Source: an uncultured Rhodospirillaceae bacterium
Lineage (GTDB): Bacteria; Pseudomonadota; Alphaproteobacteria; RF32; CAG-239
Direction of reading: 5' to 3'
NCBI GenBank assembly: GCA_900320035.1
Contig: ONQU01000032.1
Coordinates: 1-7,576, forward strand
DNA: 7,576 bases
The translations under genes and the position numbers were made by a program. The first letter of the stretch is position 1. Each line of letters begins with the position of its first letter. The notes under the pieces are model-generated. The model was not told the DNA's origin, made no database searches, and saw nothing but the letters and a program-made list of their open reading frames with translations. Of this stretch, positions 1-5,867 are shown one piece after another.

Positions 1-145
1 GGCGAAGTGATTTCGTTGGTGAAGTATTAAAACATCTGGTCATTAAATATTTTGTTGTCAGCTGATAGACAATGTCAAAAATAAGGTGGAACTTAAAAAT
101 GATGTTGTCAAGTTTGTTTTTTCGAGTTTGATGAAACTGTTCGTG
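1..145. other. Left-edge interval, possible tail of an upstream plus-strand gene
   Basis: No complete gene is visible here. Frame 1 of the plus strand reads GEVISLVKY and stops at 28-30, which would suit the C-terminus of a gene entering from the left. Frame 3 is open to a stop at 63-65 and is a competing reading. With so few codons neither can be assigned to a family. The rest is AT-rich and contains the 8-base word TGTTGTCA twice (53-60 and 103-110), exactly 50 bases apart. No hairpin with a following T run could be found to end either the left gene or cca. Confidence 0.25.
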
Positions 146-1372
146 TCACAAATTTTTTATTTTTTCAATTTGAAATTCACGCCATTTGTTATGAAATTCG
201 GCGTTTTTAGGTAAAGTAGAAAAATTAGGCATATCTGTTGCCTTAAACTCAGAGAGAATTTGCCAAGCTTTTTTGCAACGTAGGCACGCCTGCTCATAGT
301 GAGTTATTTCCTCGCTATTAGGAGCTTTGGCTCTACCAAGCATATCACAGCGACAAATTTGTATTAAACCATCAAGCAAAGTTTTATCGCGAAAATTGTG
401 CGTTAATTGAGCGAGAAAATCGCGTAATTTTCCCGGTCGCATCAAAGGTACAGCATAAAAACGCATATGATAAAGTGCTGCCATGTCAGCCATTTGAGCG
501 AATTTTTTAGGTATTTTCAGCCGTGCAGTAATTTGACGCACTAAACGATAACCATTGACATCATGTTTATAATGATGCGGTAGAATCTCCGATGGAGTTG
601 CGCTTTTACCAACATCGTGCAACAGTAAAGCAAATTGAATTTCCGGCAACAAGTTATATCCCTGTTGCAGTACCAACATTGTATGGGCACCGCTATTACC
701 TTCAGGGTGATATTCGGTAATTTCCGGAATTTGCCATAAGGCGTCAACTTCAGGCAATAGTTTTTGCAAAGCACCACACTCATGCATTGCGGATATAAAT
801 TTTGCGAATCGATTTGTCAGCAAGGCCTTATGAAATTCTTGCCAAATTCGCTCCGGACTTAGATATTGCAGCATATTATCATTAACCATTTGTTGTGCTA
901 AAGCCATGGTTTCCGGTGCAATGGTAAAGTCAAGTTGCGCGGCAAAACGGCACATACGCAGAACTCGCAGAGGATCTTCAACAAAATGTTCGGTATTAAT
1001 ATGCCGTAAGATGCGATGGTCAATATCTTCTAAGCCTCCGAAAAAATCTTCGATTTTGTTCTTTTGGGTATTATAAACAAGAGCATTGCAGGTAAAATCG
1101 CGGCGTTCCAAATCTTCACGCAAAGTTACATTGGTATCAAAAATAAATCGGAAATCAGTATGTTTTGGGCCGGTTTTAATTTCTTTACGGGCTAAAGCGT
1201 ATTCTTCTTTTGTTTTGGGGTGTAAAAAGACAGGAAACTGTTTACCAACACATAAATAGCCAAGTGCTTGCATTTCTTGTGGTGTGGAGCCGACAACCAC
1301 ATAGTCACGGTCATGGGGTTTTATTCCCAGAACCATATCGCGTATCGCACCGCCGACCATGTATATTTGCAT
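146..1372 (-). CDS. cca: Multifunctional CCA protein (tRNA nucleotidyltransferase with HD domain)
   Basis: This enzyme adds or repairs the 3'-terminal CCA of tRNAs from CTP and ATP without a nucleic acid template, in the cytoplasm. The 408-residue protein is close in length and collinear with E. coli Cca. The class II nucleotidyltransferase head shows GGAIRD at 7-12, the metal-binding DRD at 21-23, the block RRDFTCNAL at 90-98 and the tRNA- and nucleotide-binding block DPLRVLRMCRFAAQ at 133-146. An HD phosphohydrolase domain follows, with H222, H252-D253 in LLHDVGK, and DMLGRA at 343-348. In E. coli this domain carries 2'3'-cyclic phosphodiesterase, 2'-nucleotidase and phosphatase activities, hence the name multifunctional. 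The ATG at 1372 is supported by GGAG at 1379-1382, six bases away. The gene has its own promoter downstream of the fadL terminator. The HD-containing form is typical of gamma- and betaproteobacteria, which contrasts with the alphaproteobacterial look of ssb. Confidence 0.96.
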   Translation of the reverse strand: MQIYMVGGAIRDMVLGIKPHDRDYVVVGSTPQEMQALGYLCVGKQFPVFLHPKTKEEYALARKEIKTGPKHTDFRFIFDTNVTLREDLERRDFTCNALVYNTQKNKIEDFFGGLEDIDHRILRHINTEHFVEDPLRVLRMCRFAAQLDFTIAPETMALAQQMVNDNMLQYLSPERIWQEFHKALLTNRFAKFISAMHECGALQKLLPEVDALWQIPEITEYHPEGNSGAHTMLVLQQGYNLLPEIQFALLLHDVGKSATPSEILPHHYKHDVNGYRLVRQITARLKIPKKFAQMADMAALYHMRFYAVPLMRPGKLRDFLAQLTHNFRDKTLLDGLIQICRCDMLGRAKAPNSEEITHYEQACLRCKKAWQILSEFKATDMPNFSTLPKNAEFHNKWREFQIEKIKNL

Positions 1373-1383
1373 ATCAAACTCCG

Positions 1384-1395
1384 TTTATGCATAAA
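1384..1395. repeat. Perfect 12-base palindrome in the cca leader
   Basis: TTTATGCATAAA is a perfect dyad in the predicted untranslated leader of cca, between the promoter and the GGAG ribosome binding site. It could be a small operator or a chance AT-rich palindrome. There is no loop, so it is a poor RNA hairpin. No regulator can be named. Confidence 0.3.
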
Positions 1396-1409
1396 AAACA
1401 CCATAAAAC

Positions 1410-1437
1410 AGTATAGTAGAGATGCTTGGAAAGTCAA
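1410..1437 (-). promoter_or_regulatory. Sigma-70-type promoter for cca
   Basis: Read on the minus strand, TTGACT (1437-1432) and TATACT (1415-1410) are separated by 16 bases. Each box is one substitution from the TTGACA and TATAAT consensus. Transcription would start near 1403, giving a leader of about 30 bases. The -35 box lies just past the T tract of the fadL terminator, which makes cca an independent transcription unit. Confidence 0.75.
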
Positions 1438-1440
1438 TAT

Positions 1441-1471
1441 AATAAAAAAACGCGGCTGAGTTACAACCGCG
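1441..1471 (-). terminator. Intrinsic terminator of fadL
   Basis: On the minus strand CGCGGTTG pairs with CAGCCGCG (8 base pairs, one G-U wobble) around a five-base loop, TAACT. The run TTTTTTTATT follows at 1450-1441. It begins about 30 bases after the fadL stop codon and is the strongest terminator in the window. Confidence 0.9.
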
Positions 1472-1503
1472 CCATAGCTTAAGAAAGCATCAATCAAATT
1501 CGG

Positions 1504-2778
1504 TTAAAATTTATACGTTAAACCGAATGAAAATACTTTAATTGAGCTTGAGTAGTCTGCTGTTACGCGAGCCCCGTCGTTTTTAGTGAGATCGCTATCC
1601 AAATGCGCTTTATGTGCTGAAATATAAGTAAAGCCTGCATCAAAGCTCAATTTTTCATTATATTGATAACCTAAACCGGCCGAATACCAAACACGATCGG
1701 AATCCGGAATACGTGGTGTGCGATGTTGTAAACGTACGGCACTTTGGTCATAAGCTAAACCCAAACGCAATTTCCATTGTTCATCGAGCATATAACTGGC
1801 ACCGATAGCATAGAAATTGGTATCACGCCAATGTTCATGCACTTGCGAAATGTAATCGGCGTTCGGTTTATTATTGCCTTCGCGGCTGACAAACGTTAAT
1901 TCCTTAAACGAACTCCAAAAGACACGTTGATACTCAGCCATTAACGCCAAACGTTCATTAACATCGTGATAAACACCGAGTGATAACATAGCCGGTGTGT
2001 TAAGTTTGGCACTGATATCTTGGTTTAAAAGTGCATCGACTATTGCCGAACCATATGCAGGCGGTAAATTACTGCCTGATGATTTCATTTCACCTTTAAT
2101 TTTGTGTTTGATTTCACTGCGATAACCCACACCAATACGCGTTGCAGGTGTAAATTCATACATCATACCTAATTGGTAACCTAAATCTAAAGCATCACCA
2201 TTGAGTGAAACACTTTTGGTTTGGGTTTGGCTGTTACTGCTCGTCAAATGAGCCCATACATACTGGATTTGTAAACCAGCACCTAGAGATAATTTATCGG
2301 TTGCTTTATAAGCCACCATTGGCGTAAATGTGGCAGTTTTAATATCGGAAGTTACACCATGATCGGCACCGGCCCAATCTTCATCATATTTCGTAATCAT
2401 ACCATACGGACTGTTACCGGCAAGTGCAATAAACAATTTATCATTAACTTGATGTGAAATGGTAAAATAAGGTGAAATTGCCGCATGCACCACATTTTGC
2501 ACGTCTGCGTCACGTGTTCCATCTGCAAAACGCACATTCTTAGCGCTTGCTTTTGGCGCAATATATGTAGCACCACCAGAAAATTGAGTGCCTTTAACTC
2601 TTGTTAAGCCGGCCACATTATAATAAGCATAAGCGCCGTTTTCCGCTCCAGCCGTTGCACCGGCATAAGCATTTCCTTGAGCGGCAGCCGATTGTTCCCT
2701 TAAATGGAATCCGGCAGCCATGGCGGTCGAAGAGAGCAAAACTGTACCCAACGCCGCAAGTGTCATAACTTTTTTCAT
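1504..2778 (-). CDS. fadL: OmpP1/FadL-family outer membrane transporter
   Basis: This is a 424-residue outer membrane beta-barrel of the FadL family, whose members let long-chain fatty acids or other hydrophobic compounds cross the outer membrane. Residues 1-21 are a signal peptide: MKK, a hydrophobic core, then the A-M-A cleavage site, giving a mature start AGFHLREQ. The N-terminal part that plugs the barrel in known structures is the block up to about residue 60 (QGNAYAGATAGAENGAY, then YYNVAGLTR). Alternating strand patterns continue to the end, with the family hallmark RIPDSDRVWYSAGLGY near 356-371 and a terminal aromatic residue (TYKF). The usual NPA tripeptide near the hatch reads NVA at 54-56. 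The ATG is backed by AAAGGG at 2785-2790 with a six-base spacer. The gene is divergent from aas and ends at a strong terminator. The substrate is inferred; some family members carry aromatic hydrocarbons instead. Confidence 0.92.
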   Translation of the reverse strand: MKKVMTLAALGTVLLSSTAMAAGFHLREQSAAAQGNAYAGATAGAENGAYAYYNVAGLTRVKGTQFSGGATYIAPKASAKNVRFADGTRDADVQNVVHAAISPYFTISHQVNDKLFIALAGNSPYGMITKYDEDWAGADHGVTSDIKTATFTPMVAYKATDKLSLGAGLQIQYVWAHLTSSNSQTQTKSVSLNGDALDLGYQLGMMYEFTPATRIGVGYRSEIKHKIKGEMKSSGSNLPPAYGSAIVDALLNQDISAKLNTPAMLSLGVYHDVNERLALMAEYQRVFWSSFKELTFVSREGNNKPNADYISQVHEHWRDTNFYAIGASYMLDEQWKLRLGLAYDQSAVRLQHRTPRIPDSDRVWYSAGLGYQYNEKLSFDAGFTYISAHKAHLDSDLTKNDGARVTADYSSSIKVFSFGLTYKF

Positions 2779-2840
2779 AAGTAACCCTTTTTATTGTTAG
2801 TCCTTGAATAAATTATTACGAAATAATCCATTCGCTAGAC

Positions 2841-2869
2841 TGTATAATTTATATTATTGCTTTTGGCAA
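2841..2869 (-). promoter_or_regulatory. Probable sigma-70-type promoter for fadL
   Basis: On the minus strand TTGCCA (2869-2864) and TATACA (2846-2841) are separated by 17 bases. Transcription would start near 2834 and give a leader of about 55 bases. A second possible pair (GTGACA with TAATAT, 18-base spacer) overlaps it, so the exact start is uncertain. The -35 box and part of the spacer lie inside the inverted repeat at 2854-2872. Confidence 0.55.
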
Positions 2870-2872
2870 TAA
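2854..2872. promoter_or_regulatory. Operator-like inverted repeat over the fadL -35 box
   Basis: TTATTGC (2854-2860) and GCAATAA (2866-2872) are perfect 7-base inverted half-sites around TTTTG. The 19-base dyad covers the predicted fadL -35 box and the neighbouring spacer, where a bound repressor would block RNA polymerase. No T run follows on either strand that would suggest a terminator. I cannot assign it to a known regulator. Confidence 0.45.
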
Positions 2873-2888
2873 CTTGTCACGATGTTGG

Positions 2889-2928
2889 GGATAAAATCGT
2901 ATATATTTTTATAATCTTTTGTTTATCC
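2889..2928. repeat. AT-rich dyad in the fadL-aas divergent region
   Basis: GGATAAA (2889-2895) is repeated in inverted orientation as TTTATCC (2922-2928), with 26 very AT-rich bases between. It lies between the two divergent promoters. It could be a paired protein-binding site or a bendable AT segment; chance is also possible at this base composition. Confidence 0.3.
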
Positions 2929-2973
2929 ATAACTTTTTGGCTTGTTGATTACTTGAGCGTTTTGCTTTACAAA

Positions 2974-3001
2974 TTGTTAGCGTTACTTTAAATACTATAT
3001 T
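2974..3001 (+). promoter_or_regulatory. Candidate promoter for aas
   Basis: TTGTTA (2974-2979) and TATATT (2996-3001) are separated by 16 bases. The -10 box differs from consensus at one position. Transcription would start near 3008, leaving a short leader of about 20 bases that still contains the ribosome binding site. Confidence 0.45.
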
Positions 3002-3014
3002 ATGTTTAACTGAT

Positions 3015-3021
3015 GAGAGGA
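3015..3021 (+). promoter_or_regulatory. Ribosome binding site that fixes the GTG start of aas
   Basis: GAGAGGA is followed by a seven-base spacer and GTG at 3029. An in-frame TGA at 3014-3016 rules out any upstream start. The first in-frame ATG is only at residue 74, beyond the acyltransferase HX4D motif. The GTG is therefore the start. The core AGGATA recurs before ssb and mnmA. Confidence 0.8.
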
Positions 3022-3028
3022 TATACTC

Positions 3029-5224
3029 GTGAGCGATTTTACTAAGTTGTGTTTGAAAACAGTTTTAAAACTGTTGAAGACTAAGTGTGAATTTGAGTTT
3101 GACTTGAAAAAATTGCCGCAAAAAGCGGTTTATGTGGCTAATCACGTTTCTTATTTAGACCCTATTTTGCTTTATGCTTTTCTACCGGGAAGACCGGTTT
3201 TTGCATTGAACGGGCATTTATATCGTCGGCATTGGATTCGCTTTTTGATGAGCAAAGCAGATATTGTTCGATTTAATCCGATTGAACCAAGCGATATTAA
3301 GAAGTTAATTGCCAAAATAGATGAAGGTCGTCAGGTGGTTATTTTTGCTGAAGGGCGTATCACCGAAAATGGCGGTTTAATGAAAATCTATGAAGCACCT
3401 GGATTGGTAGCTGATAAATCTAAAGCACCGCTTATTCCAGTGTGGATTGATGGTCCGCAGTATGGCTATTTTTCTAAAACGAAAGGTCAACTGCCGCATC
3501 GTCCGTTGCCAAAGATGAAAATTAATGTCGGTAAACCGCGTAGCTTCAAACTTAAAGATGAATTACGTCGTCAACGTGATCACATCAGTAACGAGGTGTA
3601 TATGATTTTGCGCGAAATGGGATTTAATTTGAATTATAATCCGAAAATTTCGCTTTTTGCTCAATTAATGAAGACTGCAAAGGTTTATTCACGCACAGGG
3701 TTTTTCTCTAAGCGACCACGAATTATTGAAGATATCAATCGCAAGCAAAAATCTTATAAAGATATTATTGTCGCCTCATTTGCTTTAGGACGGCGATTTA
3801 AAAAAATTACAGCACATCAAGAAAATGTTGGTGTATTGTTGCCGAATGCCATTGCCACGGTTTGCACGTTTTTTGGTTTATCAGCTTATGAACGCATACC
3901 GGTGATGCTTAATTTTTCAGTCGGTGCAAAAAATATGGTTTCAATGTGCCGTACGGCTCAAGTAAAAACCGTTATTACGTCCAAAACCTTTATTTTAAAA
4001 GGTAAGTTGGATACCTTGCTTGATGAAGTTAAAAATGCCGGTTGTAAAATTGTTTATTTAGAAGATATTGCTAAGAAAATGCCGCTGACAACAAAATTAG
4101 GAGCATTACTAAGCTATAAACTTAAACATGTACCGCATAAGCGTGGTGGTGATAAAAAAGCGGTTATTTTATTTACATCAGGCTCGGAAGGTGCTCCGAA
4201 AGCGGTAATTTTAAGTCATGCCAATTTATTGGCTAATGTTAACCAGCTGTCCGCTATTCAAACTGTAACATATAAAGATTTACTGTTTAATGCTTTACCG
4301 ATGTTTCATAGTTTCGGACTAACGGTTGGTACGCTGTTTCCACTGTTTCAAGGGGCTAAGTTGTTCTTGTATCCGTCGCCGTTGCACTATCGTATTGTCG
4401 CAGAATTAGTTTATGAATTGGGCGCGACTTTAATGATTGGTACGGATACGTTTTTGCGCGGCTATGCCAAAATTGCGCATCCATACGATTTCCACAATAT
4501 TCGCTTGATGTATGCAGGCGGTGAGGCCGCTAAACCGGATACCCGCAGTATGTGGATGGAGCATTCCGGTGTTCGCATGATGGAGGCCTATGGTTCAACT
4601 GAATGTTCACCGGTTATGACCGCTAATAATGGTATTTTCAATAAATTCGGTTCCATCGGTAAATTATTACCGGGTATGCAATATCGCATTGAACCGGTTG
4701 ATGGCATTGAAAGCGGTGGCGAATTGTGTGTCAAAGGACCAAATGTGATGCTTGGTTATTATATGCCTGATAATCCGGGAGTATTGGTGCCGCCGCAAGA
4801 TGGTTGGTATCATACCGGTGATGTGGTGGATATTGATGAAATCGGCTTTTTCACCATTAAAGACCGAATCAAGCGCTTTGCTAAAATCGGCGGCGAAATG
4901 GTATCACTTAATGCCGTGCAAGATATGGTTATTGCCGCTGCTAATTCTGATGAAAGTGCCGGATACAGCTATGGCGTGGTGGCAATTCCGCATGAAAGCA
5001 AAGGGGAACAAATCGTTTTGGTGACTAATAATCGTGAGATTACATCATCGGTATTGCATGCCTATGTTAAAGCAAATGGAATGTCAGAGCTTTATCTGCC
5101 GCGGGTAATTTTGTATCATGAAAAATTGCCGGTATTTGCAACCGGTAAAGCCGATAATGTTACCCTTAAAAAGGAAGTTTTGGCTGAACTTAGTGCGACA
5201 GCTGAAACCGATAAAGCAGCATAA
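3029..5224 (+). CDS. aas: Bifunctional acyltransferase / acyl-ACP synthetase (Aas)
   Basis: This 731-residue protein is collinear with E. coli Aas (719 residues). That enzyme activates fatty acids with ATP onto bound acyl carrier protein and transfers the acyl group to lysophosphatidylethanolamine at the inner membrane. Residues 1 to about 200 are a PlsC-type acyltransferase with the catalytic NHVSYLDP (H39, D44) and FAEGRIT (106-112) motifs. Residues from about 235 on are an adenylate-forming ligase: phosphate-binding loop LFTSGSEGAPK at 381-391, the stretch FHSFGLTVGTLFPLF at 426-440, YGSTE at 521-525, HTGD at 595-598, hinge region DRIKRFAKIGGE at 612-623, and the C-terminal catalytic lysine K707 in ATGKAD. 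All key residues are present. In E. coli the lysophospholipid flippase gene lplT sits beside aas; here no such gene is in the window and no transporter domain is fused. The gene is divergent from fadL, suggesting a shared lipid-salvage role. Confidence 0.93.
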   Translation: MSDFTKLCLKTVLKLLKTKCEFEFDLKKLPQKAVYVANHVSYLDPILLYAFLPGRPVFALNGHLYRRHWIRFLMSKADIVRFNPIEPSDIKKLIAKIDEGRQVVIFAEGRITENGGLMKIYEAPGLVADKSKAPLIPVWIDGPQYGYFSKTKGQLPHRPLPKMKINVGKPRSFKLKDELRRQRDHISNEVYMILREMGFNLNYNPKISLFAQLMKTAKVYSRTGFFSKRPRIIEDINRKQKSYKDIIVASFALGRRFKKITAHQENVGVLLPNAIATVCTFFGLSAYERIPVMLNFSVGAKNMVSMCRTAQVKTVITSKTFILKGKLDTLLDEVKNAGCKIVYLEDIAKKMPLTTKLGALLSYKLKHVPHKRGGDKKAVILFTSGSEGAPKAVILSHANLLANVNQLSAIQTVTYKDLLFNALPMFHSFGLTVGTLFPLFQGAKLFLYPSPLHYRIVAELVYELGATLMIGTDTFLRGYAKIAHPYDFHNIRLMYAGGEAAKPDTRSMWMEHSGVRMMEAYGSTECSPVMTANNGIFNKFGSIGKLLPGMQYRIEPVDGIESGGELCVKGPNVMLGYYMPDNPGVLVPPQDGWYHTGDVVDIDEIGFFTIKDRIKRFAKIGGEMVSLNAVQDMVIAAANSDESAGYSYGVVAIPHESKGEQIVLVTNNREITSSVLHAYVKANGMSELYLPRVILYHEKLPVFATGKADNVTLKKEVLAELSATAETDKAA

Positions 5225-5249
5225 TCTTGTGCGAAGGTTTGTTTTTTGG

Positions 5250-5277
5250 TTGAGTTTATCAAAAATACAGCTATTTT
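5250..5277 (+). promoter_or_regulatory. Weak candidate promoter for ssb
   Basis: TTGAGT (5250-5255) and TATTTT (5272-5277) are separated by 16 bases in the 86-base gap after aas. Both boxes have two mismatches. No convincing terminator follows aas, so ssb may also be transcribed by readthrough from aas. Confidence 0.3.
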
Positions 5278-5310
5278 GAAAAAAAGGAAAAACTAAAAGG
5301 ATAAAGTGAA

Positions 5311-5784
5311 ATGGTAGGAAGTATTAATAAAGTTATTTTGGTTGGTAATTTAGGTGCGGATCCGACGGTTAGCACAATGCCGTCCGGTGATAAAGTGGTC
5401 AATTTGCGTGTTGCAACATCGGATTCGTGGACCGATAAGGCCAGCGGTGAACGCAAAGAAAGAACCGAATGGCACCGTGTGGTGATTTTTAATTCACAAG
5501 TTGCCGATACGGCAGAGAGATATTTACGCAAAGGTTCTAAAGTTTATTTAGAAGGTCAGTTACAGACTCGTAAATGGACGGATAACAGCGGTCAGGAACG
5601 CTACACAACCGAAGTTGTTTTGCAACGTTTTAACGGCAATATGGTTATGTTGGATAGCCGTGGTAGCGATAGTGCTACGGCGATGAGCGGTAATGATGAC
5701 GTTTTTGCGGCGCCGGCAGCATCGGGTTGGGATAATAGCGCCGCGACGGCTCCGTCTAATTTAGATGATGATATTCCGTTTTAA
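5311..5784 (+). CDS. ssb: Single-stranded DNA-binding protein
   Basis: SSB coats single-stranded DNA, usually as a homotetramer, during replication, recombination and repair, and recruits partner proteins through its acidic tail. The 157-residue protein has a complete OB fold at about residues 1-113, starting SINKVILVGNLGADP. DNA-stacking aromatics are visible at W40, W54 (in TEWHRVVIFN) and W89 (in TRKWTD). A short disordered Ala/Ser/Gly/Asp-rich linker leads to the canonical C-terminal tip DDDIPF at 152-157. The linker is short for the family. The ATG at 5311 follows AAAAGGA at 5295-5301 with a nine-base spacer. The block LQTRKWTDNSGQERYTTEVV is very like alphaproteobacterial SSBs. The gene ends in its own intrinsic terminator. 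Confidence 0.97.
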   Translation: MVGSINKVILVGNLGADPTVSTMPSGDKVVNLRVATSDSWTDKASGERKERTEWHRVVIFNSQVADTAERYLRKGSKVYLEGQLQTRKWTDNSGQERYTTEVVLQRFNGNMVMLDSRGSDSATAMSGNDDVFAAPAASGWDNSAATAPSNLDDDIPF

Positions 5785-5809
5785 AGCAAACTGTTTAAGC
5801 TAGAAAATG

Positions 5810-5846
5810 CTTCGGATTGCTATTTGTCAATTCGGAGTTTTTCTTT
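5810..5846 (+). terminator. Intrinsic terminator after ssb
   Basis: CTTCGGATTG (5810-5819) pairs with CAATTCGGAG (5828-5837) over ten positions, two of them G-U wobbles in RNA, around an eight-base loop. TTTTTCTTT follows at 5838-5846. It lies 25 bases after the ssb stop and only 21 bases before the mnmA start, so it should limit readthrough into mnmA or act as an attenuator for it. Confidence 0.7.
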
Positions 5847-5867
5847 ATTAAGATTGAAGGATAAACA

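Noticed and set aside
53..110. TGTTGTCA repeated 50 bases apart, and the TTGTC/GACAA dyad at 55-72, considered as regulatory sites
   Set aside because: Short words in AT-rich sequence with no promoter or gene start they clearly serve.
125..138. Hairpin AGTTT-GATG-AAACT just beyond the cca stop
   Set aside because: Five weak base pairs, and on the cca strand it is followed by an A run instead of a T run, so it is not an intrinsic terminator.
1210..1459. Plus-strand open frames over the cca 5' end and the fadL-cca gap
   Set aside because: They run antisense through conserved Cca codons, the promoter and the terminator, have no good ribosome binding site and encode nothing recognisable.
4752..5024. 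Plus-strand open frame of 90 codons inside aas
   Set aside because: It lies out of frame within the conserved ligase domain and has no ribosome binding site; a shadow of aas.
5262..5277. AAAATA-CAGC-TATTTT hairpin between aas and ssb, considered as an aas terminator
   Set aside because: All stem pairs are A-T and an A run, not a T run, follows it.
5824..5851. TTGTCA / TATTAA box pair as an mnmA promoter
   Set aside because: The transcript would begin inside the mnmA ribosome binding site, and the boxes sit in the terminator stem and T tract.
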